Of a DNA stretch of 64,000 bases, positions 55,757-64,000 are shown piece by piece. The stretch covers positions 19,375,559-19,439,558 of the forward strand of contig NC_056041.1 in assembly GCF_004379255.2 (NCBI RefSeq), read 5' to 3'. The translations under genes were made by a program, and so were the position numbers. Under the pieces are notes generated by a model, which was not told the origin of the DNA, made no database searches, and worked only from the letters and a program-made list of their open reading frames with translations. Source of the stretch: Salvia splendens. Taxonomy: Eukaryota; Streptophyta; Magnoliopsida; Lamiales; Lamiaceae. The stretch's first letter is position 1. The number at the start of each line of letters is the position of its first letter.

Positions 55757-58700
55757 CTAGATAAGATTAGGCAGAATCAGTGGAATTTCTTCCACTATGC
55801 CCGCTTCGGTCTTGTCTTTGTAGGGCTCAACCCGATGACTATTTACCACGAAGGAGAACGAATGGGGGGGGTCTCCTTGGAGTATGTTTGCCTCCTGTGT
55901 GTGCATTGCCATGATGGTACGAGGGTCCGCCCATTTTGAATTCCGCCTCCTGTGTATCAGTTTGAGTTGACATTGGAAGAGTAGCTCTTTCTGCCCCACT
56001 ATGAGCTCTTCCTTTCTCAAAGCGGGGTCGAGTCTGCGTTGTCAATCAAGGTGGGGTGTCACTCCTTCTTCTAACATGGCGGGATGCATGCACAGATCTG
56101 AGTTAATCTCTATCAAGTCTTCTGTTTTCCACTTGACCACCTCTTGACCCAGCCTCCGTTCTTCCATCAATTATCCTCCCTGTCCTTGCAGATTGGGTTT
56201 GACTGGCTTTTGCTACGTCTGGTTGGACAGGATCTTGAGGGTAACTGGCGATGCAGGTAAAGACAATAGTTTCCTTGTAGGCGCGAGACTTTCTTTCAAC
56301 ATTCTTCTCAATGGGGCGGCTTGGTCAAGTGGTTTTTCGACCCTTGCCGGTTGAGTGATCTCTTTTGACTCAGCTGATCGTGGCGGCTTACAGAAATCCA
56401 TAATTGCCCTTTCAATGGCTTGATCATCCATTTCCCCAGTCATCGTTGCATCGAGCCATTCAGCTGCTTCCTTCTTAAGATGTTCATCTTCAATGGAATC
56501 AGTGGACGGTCTTCAAAGAGTTTCTTTTCTAGATACCTTCGCTCCCAAGGTCTGATAGTATCTACCGATTGTATGCTCTCACTGACCTGTGGCTTCCTCA
56601 CTGCTTCATCAATGTCGAATATAAGTTGTTCTCCATTAAAATCCAGATTCATCGTCCCATGGCAGACGTCAATGACTATGCTGGCTGTAGATAGGAATTG
56701 CCTTCCCAAAATGACTCCAATAGACTCCTCCGCTCCTGGCTCTATCATCTTTACATGAATTTGTTTACCTTGACGATTTCATCTTCCAGAATTCCCTCTG
56801 GGTGAACGTAAGACCCGTCTGCTAGCCGTATCACCATATCGGTTTTGACAAGCTTAGCTTTTCCCAGCTTTTCATATACAGAATACGGCATAACATTGAT
56901 GGAAGCCCCTAGGTCGCGCATTGCGTGCTTCATTCGAACGTCTCTAATGGAAATTGGGAGCGCGAACACTCCTGGGTCAGTCTTCTTTGGTGGAAGATCA
57001 CTTGGTTGGATCACCACGGTTACATTTTCTGCTTCGACCATCCTCCTCTTCTCAGTGACCTGTTCAAGGGTACTAGACTCTCCTTCTTTTGTGACTTGAT
57101 CAAGGGCGCTGGACTCAGAGCCTTCTTCATGATTGGGTCCGTCTGCGGGTGCTGGAGAACTCGCAGATGAGCTTTGATAAACTCTTCCTGATTTTAGATA
57201 TACTGAATTGACATTCTCTGGCCCAGTAGGTTGCTGCACTGCAGCTGGAGTCTTTCCTTCATTTCCTCTCAGCTCGCCCAGTGACATGGCGACCTGAGAT
57301 AACTGCTTTGTCAGCATCTCCAACGCCGCCCGCTACTCTTTCTGAGCCTCCTGGATTTTCCGCATCGCATCATTAGGATGGTGCGGTACTATCATATCTC
57401 CTTGGCCATCGTTGGGGTGTCGGTTGTATCTTTGATTCGGTGGTCCCCTACCGTGGTCGGGGTGCGGGTAGTCAGATTGCTCATAATGTTCTTGTTGGTA
57501 TTGTGGCTGGTTGTGCTGTTGATTTCCAGGGTGCTGATTTCCCCGCTGGTGCGGTGGAACATAGCCGACTATTTGGTTATTCGGCTGTCTTCCCTGGTTG
57601 CTTGACTGGGGGCCTTGTTGTCTGTACCCCCAGTGTCATTCATTCTGCCTGCTTGACCAGTTGGGCTGTCCTCCACTGGACCAGTTTCCTTGAGGTCCAT
57701 TTGACCAATCTGCTTGTCCTCTCTGCATTCTGATCCCTCCGCTATTTGTCCTTTCCTGGTTTCGGGTTGGCCAGTTGGGCTGCCCCTCAGAGGGTTGCAT
57801 CTGTTGTGTCGAGGGTTGAGGTGGTTGGCTCTGACTCTAATCAGTCCACCTAAAGTTAGGGTGGTCTCTCCATGGAACGTCTCTCTGTTTGCCCTGAATC
57901 CAATTGCCATTCGCTTTCCAGTGGCCTATGGCATTCACTTGGGGTTGCGGCTCCACCTCAGGGGGAAACTCGCAATAATAATAGTGATGCTCTTCTGGCG
58001 GTGGCGGCGGCGTCACATACTGCTGCTCTTTGGGTGCAGGTGGCGGAGGTGCTCTGGATTTCTCTACTGCCTCTAACAGCTTCTTCTCCATCTGTTCAAA
58101 TCGAGCCTCCAGTTCTCATCGATGCGCGCCTCTGCTGCGTGCACTGCACCTCTCTTGTATTGGTCACGGGATGTCTCGTACGACCTCTTGGCTTCAATAA
58201 GCCTCTCCAGGATGTTTTTGGCTTGGCTGAATGGGGTCTTTGAGAAATCCCCTTGGGCTGCGAGGTTGAGGTCGTTCTTGCTGTCAACTGTCAGTCCACC
58301 ATAGAAGATCGAGTAGATTTCCCATTCCCCCAGCTTGTGGTTGGGGCATGCTTGAAGCAGCCCTTGGAATCTATCACAATATTGACCGAGGGGCTCATCG
58401 TGCTCCTGTCTGGCCTCTGTAATTTCCCTCTTGAGGGCACTTGTCTTTGACGCGGGGAAGAAACGATCTAGAAATATCATGCGGAACTCGACCCATGTTC
58501 TGATGGACCCTTCTAGCAATCTCGACAGCCATACTCCAGCATCACCCTTCAAGACGAAGGGGATAGCCTTCAGCCTATAGTCTTCAGATGTAGATCCAGC
58601 CGGCACGGGCTGGATATCGCAATATCGGCAGAACTCTTCTAGGAAGGCGTACGGACACTCTTTTGAAAGGCCATAAAAATGGGATAAAACGGCCAGTACT

Positions 58701-58816
58701 CCTGATTTAATTGCGATGGTCCGCATCCCAGGAGTAATGGCGATGGCATGGGTGGGTTCCTTTTCATCATGTGCGTGCATGGAACCAATTCCTGAGTCGT
58801 TGTCGACGAGGGCCAT
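55757..58816 (-). pseudogene. gag-pol remnant of the second Athila, RT/RNase H/integrase core deleted
   Basis: Gag (58816-58073): PYAFLEEFCRYC, DYRLKAIPFVLKGDAGVWL, RFFPASKTSALKREITEA. A Q/P-rich tract follows at 58091-57569 in other frames. The protease region (57323-56751) contains [20 protein letters not shown] continuation to about 56050 includes DLIEINSDLCMHPAMLEEG, the segment just ahead of RT. It then jumps straight to the integrase tail (56020-55757: VGQKELLFQCQLKLIHRR). By comparison with the first element about 2.5 kb is missing. At least five frame changes are needed to follow the reading. Confidence 0.75.
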
Positions 58817-59118
58817 CTCTGCTTCTGTTTGTTCAAGTGGTGGTGGTCAAGGTTGCGCGTTGTGCTCTCCTTCTTCTTCGCTGGTCAGTTGATCAGCGGC
58901 TGCTGCTGTGGCTAGTGCGGCTCTGTAACGAATGGTAACTACGCCGGCTTCCTGGACTCTCCAATAAGCGTTAGTGCCTCTGTATATAAGAGGGTGATTC
59001 CAGTGGCCGCCGCGGTGGTACCTTCTCATCAACAGAAGAAAAAACAAATGAGAAAAGAAAGAAACAAAATTATATACACCTATGCGCTACATAAAAATAT
59101 AAAATAACACCATGCTTC

Positions 59119-59134
59119 CCCGGCAACGGCGCCA
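59119..59134 (-). promoter_or_regulatory. Primer-binding site of the second Athila, tRNA-Asp type
   Basis: The minus strand reads TGGCGCCGTTGCCGGG, three bases after the LTR end, as in the first Athila. Confidence 0.9.
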
Positions 59135-59137
59135 TTT

Positions 59138-60337
59138 TGGCGGGGCACGGATAGCGACTGCGGAATATGGATTTTTGATTCAAGTTATATGGAAGAGATA
59201 ACTGAACCGGATGGATCAGTTAGCAAATGTCGTTGCCACTTGATCAAGTTGCTCTCACTCTCGCAAACCACCAATGTAATTTATAAACTCCCAATTTTGC
59301 ACTACTTTAACAGTAAAGCGGCAAGTTCAGGGTCGATCCCACAGAGAAGCTAGTGTATCGAGTGTGTGCGCAGTGAATAGGAGTTTGACTGCTGCCACGC
59401 TTTAACTTTGGGAGTTTTTAACTACTGATTTTACTTTAGACAGAAAAGTAACTAACTACATGCTCAAGGGAATTTTAACTACTGAGTCAAGTGAATTTCA
59501 GAACATTAACTACTTAGAACAGTAAACACGTGACGAAAACATAACAACTTCGATTTTAGACTCAAAACCCAAACGAGTACATCGATCATGCGGAATGTAA
59601 AAAGCTCGAAACTTTAACTACAAAGCAACTTGAAATTTAACTAAGCTAACACTTCGGAAAATACAAAAGCAAGTAAAACCGAGAAGATCCTCGGCGGGAA
59701 ACTTGAGATAACGCCTACAGATATAGAGTATTCTGTAGCGCTCACTTCGGTCGCCCTTTAACTAAACGTTTCTCTATCTAAGCTATCTAGAGAACTGAGC
59801 TAACTAAACTAAAAAACTAAAGACGGGAAGGTAAAAGATCCCCCCTTTAATGTGGAGGCACATCCTCTATTTATAGGCTCGGCACGACCTCCAGCTGGAT
59901 AACGATCTTGGCAGGGAATATTCGTTCATGCTGAGAGTGAGCGACTCATTGATTGCTACGTGTTTTCCTTCTAGAATGACGGCGCTTTTCAGTAAAATAT
60001 TCATGACTCAGCTCTGTCCTTGCGTCTCATATATCAGCACGTGTCCCCTTCTAGAACGTTGTCCTTGATAACAGAATGATGTGCACCATCCAGCTCATTG
60101 CCTCACATGTCCTTCTTCTGGAAGTCAGTGCTCCCCTCCTTGACTGCTTGATTACCCCCCTTGATCAACTCCCCCGATTCCTGACCTTTTTTCGCCTATT
60201 GTACTTGCTTGATCAGTTTGGCCTTGTTGCCTTGGTCAAGCGGCATTCCTGCACATTTAACACTTGCTTTGCGCGATAAAACCAATCAAGTAGCGTACAT
60301 TTTACCCCTAAACCGATGCATGAAATGGGCCTTATCA
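59138..60337 (-). repeat. 5' LTR of the second Athila
   Basis: About 1200 bp, partner of 49854-51055, with its own TATA-like CCTATAAATAG at about 59867-59878 (minus). Confidence 0.88.
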
Positions 60338-60378
60338 CCTAACACCATTTCTAACATATGATCCAAACACACCCTTAG

Positions 60379-60639
60379 TATCTGATAATCAGTCTATAAA
60401 CTTCTTTCTCGTGTTCGATATATCGCTACTAAACTTTAACTATACTAGATATGCACCATATACTTGCAGTTATTTTTAGTGTAAATAAAACGTACATCAA
60501 TGTCGAACATCCATTTTCACATCATTCTCTTCCTCTTTGAATGGATTTGTCCACAAATTTTGTGCTTCAGTACCTATAAAGGAGAACAAACCTAAATCAA
60601 TAATTTGAAAGATAGAAATGTTAAGGACACTTACTTAAT
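60379..60639. other. Non-coding; possible scrap of a Ty3 polyprotein tail
   Basis: On the minus strand 60577-60500 reads GTEAQNLWTNPFKEEENDV and then a stop, the sort of wording found at the C-terminus of some plant Ty3 polyproteins. It is too short to be sure. Nothing else was recognised. Confidence 0.25.
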
Positions 60640-60897
60640 ACTCACTTCATCCCCAAAGAGTATGAACTATTTCATTTTTCGTCCGTCCCTAAAGAGTATG
60701 AACTTTCTAATTTTAAAAATTCAAACAACATACTACCCCTACACATCATTAACACTTATAACATTATAATAATGTGAACCTCACTCTCCACTAACATTAT
60801 TTCCACTACCCTTTCTCCCTCTATCTTTTACTTTTCTCTTTATTTATTAAAACTATTGCCAAACTCAAAGTTTAATACTCCTTGAAGACGGAGGGAG
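60640..60897. mobile_element. Stowaway MITE, both ends present
   Basis: The left end CTCACTTCATCCCCAAAGAG and right end CTTGAAGACGGAGGGAG are inverted Stowaway termini, flanked by TA on both sides (60638-60639 and 60898-60899). An internal GTCCGTCCCTAAAGAGTATG repeats the left terminus. 258 bp. Confidence 0.78.
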
Positions 60898-61282
60898 TAA
60901 CAAAGAACTACAAGTGATCCATCTCTTAGCTTGGGTTTCTTCTTATGAGTCATTCTCATTAAGTGCATATCTCCCTTTACCACCGAAATAGTCATGTGAG
61001 CGGAGAATTCCCTCACAATTGACTATAGAACATTGCAATCTCATTAAATGATCTAATTAATATAACCATGTAGCCAACCAACATTCTCATAAGTAGTTCA
61101 GACACTTGTTTCTTTCAATCCTCGTCTAAATAAAACAAAAACCAAATAATCATATGATCACAAATTAAAGAAGCAAAATTGGCATAACTGACGTACTAAT
61201 GTCGTGCATGTGCTCCATTTTATCACCCTAGAAATTCATCCTCAATAGACAAGATATCCTTGAGATTATTCAATACAAGAAA
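60898..61282. other. Intergenic flank of the copia element
   Basis: No gene or repeat recognised. Confidence 0.4.
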
Positions 61283-61779
61283 TGTTATGAGGATTGGGGC
61301 AAAACTGCACAATCAGTAAAGCTCGGTGATTGATTGCAGCTCGGTGTTAGCCGAGCTTAATCGTGCTCGGTGATTAGCCGAGCTTGCTGGTGCTCGGCAT
61401 TAGCCGAACTTAGTCGAGTTCGATGTTGACCGTTGTTATTAACTGATGCATAGACAAACGTGAGCCGTCGGATGCGATTAGTTAGTTAGCTTAAATGACA
61501 GCCGTTGGATTTGTTTTGGTTGTTAGATTAGTGTTAGTCAAATAGAGTGCATAACCGAGCTGTGCAAGCAGAGTGAGAGAAAAAGATTTTTTCATCCAAT
61601 CAGTTTGTAATCTTCCACAGAAATTGAATAAAAGATTCCTCATCGTTTTCTCATTGAGTTCTTGGTTTTCCTTCGTTAAACTCATTTCAATCAATTGTGT
61701 GTGTTGTCGATCTTGCTATTCGTTCTATTGTTGATCTTGACTGTGTTCGAGATTTGATCGCGTTACATCAGAGTTCACA
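61283..61779 (+). repeat. 5' LTR of the copia element
   Basis: Ends TTCACA before the PBS. The U3-like part (61321-61425) has repeated palindromes. TTGAATAAAAG at about 61625-61635 may serve as a TATA or polyadenylation element. The left edge is uncertain by a few bases. Confidence 0.72.
61321..61425 (+). repeat. Palindromic repeats in the copia LTR
   Basis: At least three units of the type GCTCGGTGATTAGCCGAGC (variants GCTCGGTGTTAGCCGAGC and GCTCGGCATTAGCCGAAC), each self-complementary, about 30 bp apart, plus a half unit GCTCGGTGATTGATTGCA at the left. Confidence 0.85.
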
Positions 61780-61782
61780 AAT

Positions 61783-61799
61783 TGGCGCCGTCTGTGGGA
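61783..61799 (+). promoter_or_regulatory. Primer-binding site of the copia element
   Basis: TGGCGCCGTCTGTGGGA lies three bases after the LTR end. It is a primer-binding motif common in plant LTR elements; it is more often met in Ty3 elements than in Tork-type copia. Confidence 0.75.
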
Positions 61800-61824
61800 A
61801 CGGAAGAAGACGACACATTCGACA

Positions 61825-64000
61825 ATGTCTACTGCGAAATTTGATGTTGAGCGTTTTACTGGCGAAAATGATTTTGGCCTTTGGAGATTGAAGATGAGAG
61901 CTGTTTTGATGCAGCAAGGGGTCTGGGATTATGTGAAATCCAAGACGGATAAGAAGGGAACGCAGGAGGCTGATGCGGCGAAAGCACAAGAAATGGAATA
62001 CAAGGCTTATAGCTCCATCGTCTTGTGCCTGAGTGACAGGGTACTCAGGGAAGTCCAAAAGGAGGATGATGCCGCAGGGGTGTGGGAGAAATTGGAGAAG
62101 ATTTATATGGAGAAGTCGATTTCGAACAGATTACACCTTAAGCAAAGGCTGTTCAATTTCAGATTCTCTGACTCCAAGAATCTTGGGGGTCAACTTGAAG
62201 AATTCAGAAAGTGTATAGACGATCTTGAAAGTGTGGATGATGCCATGAAGGATGAGGACAAGGCTTTGATGTTATTGAATGCTCTGCCTCCAAGCTTTGA
62301 GCAGTTTAAGGACTCAATACTACTGGGGAGAGATTCGAAGGTAACTTTGGAAGAGGTATTCTCTGCTTTAAAATTGAAGGGAACGCAGAAATCAAACGAT
62401 AAACCTATTGATCAGGCTGCTGAGAGTCTGAGTGTTAGGGTAGCATCAAAGAAGCCTTTTAAATTCAAGAAACCCTCATCTCAGAAATGGAAGCCTCCAA
62501 CCACAAAGGGTGCAGATCAGAAAGAGACCAGGAGCTGTTTCTGGTGTAAGAAACCAGGCCATATCAAACAAAACTGTTTTGCTTGGAAAAAGAAGCAAGC
62601 TGAGAATGACAGAGAGGAGGGTACAGCTGCTATCACTGAAGAAATTGAAGAAGCAAGAGCCCTAAATGTGGTTAAAAGCAGCCCAATTTCCAAGGTATGG
62701 ATCATGGACTCTGGGTGCAGTTTCCATATGTCATCAAATATTGAATGGTTCTGGAATATGAGAGAGTCAGATGGCTCGGTTTTACTAGGAGATGATCATG
62801 TATGCGAAGTCAAGGGTGTGGGGGATATATGTTTGAGATTGGATGATGGATGTTTAAGAACACTAACAGATGTTAGATATATTCCATCTATCAAGAGAAA
62901 CCTGATCTCCTTGGGCCTTCTTGAAAGGAAAGGCTATAGGTTGACTCTATATGGTGGAGAGATGCTTGTGACAAAGAATGGCCAGATGATTATGAAAGAA
63001 AAATCAGAAACTTTTCAGAAATTTCAGCAATGGTGCACAGAGGTTGAACTGGAAAAGGAAAGGCCACTGAAATGCCTAAGAACTGACAATGGTTTAGAGT
63101 TCTTGTCCCATGAATTTGATGAGTTCTGCAAAAACAAAGGGATTAAGAGGCATAGAACAGTCCCTCACAACCCACAACAAAATGGAGTTGCTGAGAGGGC
63201 AAATAGAACTATCCTAGAGAAGGTAAGGTGTATGCTGATAGCTTCTGGTATGTCAAAGCCATTTTGGGCAGAAGCAGCTTCAACTGCCGTTGTTTTGATC
63301 AACAAGTCTCCATCAGCTGCTATAGAGAGTGAAATCCCGGATAGCAGATGGTATGGCAGTGCTGGGGATTACTCAAGGCTAAGGCCATTCGGGTGTAGAG
63401 CTTATGCTCATATAAAGCAGGACAAATTGGAGCCTAGGGCTCTTAGATGTGTCATGATCGGTTATCAGAAGGGAGTCAGGGGCTATAGGTTATGGTGTTG
63501 TAAGGAAGGGAACAAGAAAGTGGTGGTTAGTAGAGATGTAATCTTCAAAGAATCTGAAATGCCTTTCCTCAACAGAGATACTCAGAGAACTCATTTTGAG
63601 GTGGAGAACCTGAGAAAACCTACAGATGCAACTCAGACTCATCCAAGTCCTACATGTGAAGCCACTGGTGGTGGAACTACTGAAAGCCAAACTGAAGTCA
63701 GAACTCCGGAAAGAGTAATTGCAAGAGACAGAGCAAGAAGGAATATCAAGCTCCCTACCAGATTTAATGATTATGATATGATGCATTATGCTCTAGCAGT
63801 GGCTGATGAGATGGATTATCATGAACCTTCCACCTATAAAGAAGCATTGAGGAGTCCAGAAAAGGATCAATGGTTGCTGGCTATGCAGGAAGAAATTGAT
63901 TGCTTGTACAAAAATCACACATGGATATTGGTATTGAGACCTACTGACCAGAAAACAGTGGGTTGTAAGTGGATTTACAAGAAGAAAGTTGAAGCTTTCA
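61825..64000 (+). CDS. Copia gag-pol polyprotein, 5' part with an in-frame integrase deletion
   Basis: Open from the ATG at 61825 to the window end: 725 codons without a stop. Gag starts MSTAKFDVERFTGENDFGLW and contains the copia gag pattern LEKIYMEKSISNRLHLKQRL. The CCHC knuckle CFWCKKPGHIKQNC is at residue 238. Protease has DSG at residue 295. The frame then passes from LYGGEMLVTKNGQMIMK directly to EKSETFQKFQQW near residue 392, skipping the GAG-pre-integrase HHCC zinc module and the first catalytic Asp. The second Asp (RTDNG, residue 421) and the Glu (NGVAERANRT, residue 457) are present, followed by GCRAYAHIKQDKLEPRAL. The RT domain begins at about residue 675 and is cut by the window edge. 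The reading frame survives, so the protein may still be made. Confidence 0.88.
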   Translation, partial: MSTAKFDVERFTGENDFGLWRLKMRAVLMQQGVWDYVKSKTDKKGTQEADAAKAQEMEYKAYSSIVLCLSDRVLREVQKEDDAAGVWEKLEKIYMEKSISNRLHLKQRLFNFRFSDSKNLGGQLEEFRKCIDDLESVDDAMKDEDKALMLLNALPPSFEQFKDSILLGRDSKVTLEEVFSALKLKGTQKSNDKPIDQAAESLSVRVASKKPFKFKKPSSQKWKPPTTKGADQKETRSCFWCKKPGHIKQNCFAWKKKQAENDREEGTAAITEEIEEARALNVVKSSPISKVWIMDSGCSFHMSSNIEWFWNMRESDGSVLLGDDHVCEVKGVGDICLRLDDGCLRTLTDVRYIPSIKRNLISLGLLERKGYRLTLYGGEMLVTKNGQMIMKEKSETFQKFQQWCTEVELEKERPLKCLRTDNGLEFLSHEFDEFCKNKGIKRHRTVPHNPQQNGVAERANRTILEKVRCMLIASGMSKPFWAEAASTAVVLINKSPSAAIESEIPDSRWYGSAGDYSRLRPFGCRAYAHIKQDKLEPRALRCVMIGYQKGVRGYRLWCCKEGNKKVVVSRDVIFKESEMPFLNRDTQRTHFEVENLRKPTDATQTHPSPTCEATGGGTTESQTEVRTPERVIARDRARRNIKLPTRFNDYDMMHYALAVADEMDYHEPSTYKEALRSPEKDQWLLAMQEEIDCLYKNHTWILVLRPTDQKTVGCKWIYKKKVEAF

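Larger units (their letters stand above)
49854..60337 (-). mobile_element. Second Athila-type element, internally deleted
   Basis: LTRs lie at 49854-51055 (3') and 59138-60337 (5', minus orientation), roughly 3% apart by eye. Flanks CCCAA and CCTAA look like a 5-bp target duplication with one change. Gag, protease-region, integrase-tail and ORF3 pieces are recognisable, but frames are shifted repeatedly. RT, RNase H and most of integrase are deleted at about 56040. The 3' UTR hairpins of the first Athila are present here too. The element is non-autonomous. Confidence 0.85.
46852..60378. mobile_element. Possible hAT-like repeat interrupted by later insertions
   Basis: The left end reads AGGGAGTGTTTGGTTGG at about 46850. 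The right end at about 60362-60378, read in reverse, is AAGGGTGTGTTTGGATC. These imperfect inverted ends resemble those of plant hAT MITEs. Without the Harbinger element and the second Athila the body would be about 1.5 kb. No clear 8-bp target duplication was found, so the call is tentative. Confidence 0.35.
61283..64000 (+). mobile_element. Ty1/copia retrotransposon, 5' half (runs off window)
   Basis: The LTR (about 61283-61779), a primer-binding site (61783-61799) and a continuous gag-pol frame from 61825 to the window end. The LTR start at TGTTATGAGG is inferred, because the 3' LTR is not in the window. Lineage: Tork-like by the gag start and IKQDKLEPRA block (recalled features). Confidence 0.88.

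Noticed and set aside
60500..60577. Terminal exon of a host gene on the minus strand
   Set aside because: Only about 25 codons, no acceptor or upstream exon found; the wording is nearer to a retroelement polyprotein tail.

Overview
The window is nuclear DNA from a flowering plant, most likely a eudicot and possibly an asterid (the asterid placement is tentative). The evidence is three intron-containing genes of plant-specific families, plant-type LTR retrotransposons, TTA/TAA-flanked PIF/Harbinger elements, Stowaway MITEs, a Helitron terminus and a very AT-rich intergenic background. No rRNA, tRNA, CRISPR array or prokaryotic gene was seen.

Layout. 1-5209: a Ty3-type chromovirus-like (Tekay/Del-like) retrotransposon with part of its 5' LTR, a broken gag, a protease-RT-RNase H frame and a 42-bp stub of the 3' LTR; integrase and nearly all of the 3' LTR are gone. 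6556-8325 (-): a three-exon F-box/PP2-A (phloem protein 2-like) gene. 8326-21200: AT-rich intergenic DNA with MITEs, a Helitron-like end and small tandem duplications. 21482-24158 (+): a six-exon type II membrane methyltransferase of the PMT15/PMT16 (Methyltransf_29) family with a strikingly GC-rich first exon. 25666-27309 (-): a five-exon rhomboid protease of the RBL1/RBL2 type with its Ser/His dyad intact. 27646-28384: a Harbinger MITE about 340 bp upstream of the rhomboid start codon.

The right half is a retroelement nest. An old, non-autonomous LTR element with 281-bp LTRs (28609-46382, LTRs about 5% apart) was split by a young Athila-type Ty3 element (30226-44967, minus strand, LTRs about 1% apart). 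This Athila copy has the arrangement LTR-interior-LTR-partial interior, so its primer-binding site and gag start occur twice. Next come a 1573-bp Harbinger element carrying only ORF1 (47976-49548) and a second, deleted Athila element (49854-60337, minus). These two lie inside what looks like an older hAT-like repeat. A Stowaway MITE (60640-60897) and the 5' half of a Ty1/copia element (from about 61283 to the window end) complete the window.

The three host genes have no evident functional link. The most interesting signals are in the 3' untranslated parts of the two Athila copies. Both carry, in the same order, repeated hairpins built from the polypurine-tract motif and one larger hairpin whose stem is kept by compensatory base changes. 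Other notable points are an in-frame deletion removing the integrase zinc-binding module and first catalytic Asp from the copia polyprotein, a 15-unit degenerate minisatellite inside the non-autonomous LTR element, and the ORF1-only Harbinger element with several internal copies of its own terminus.
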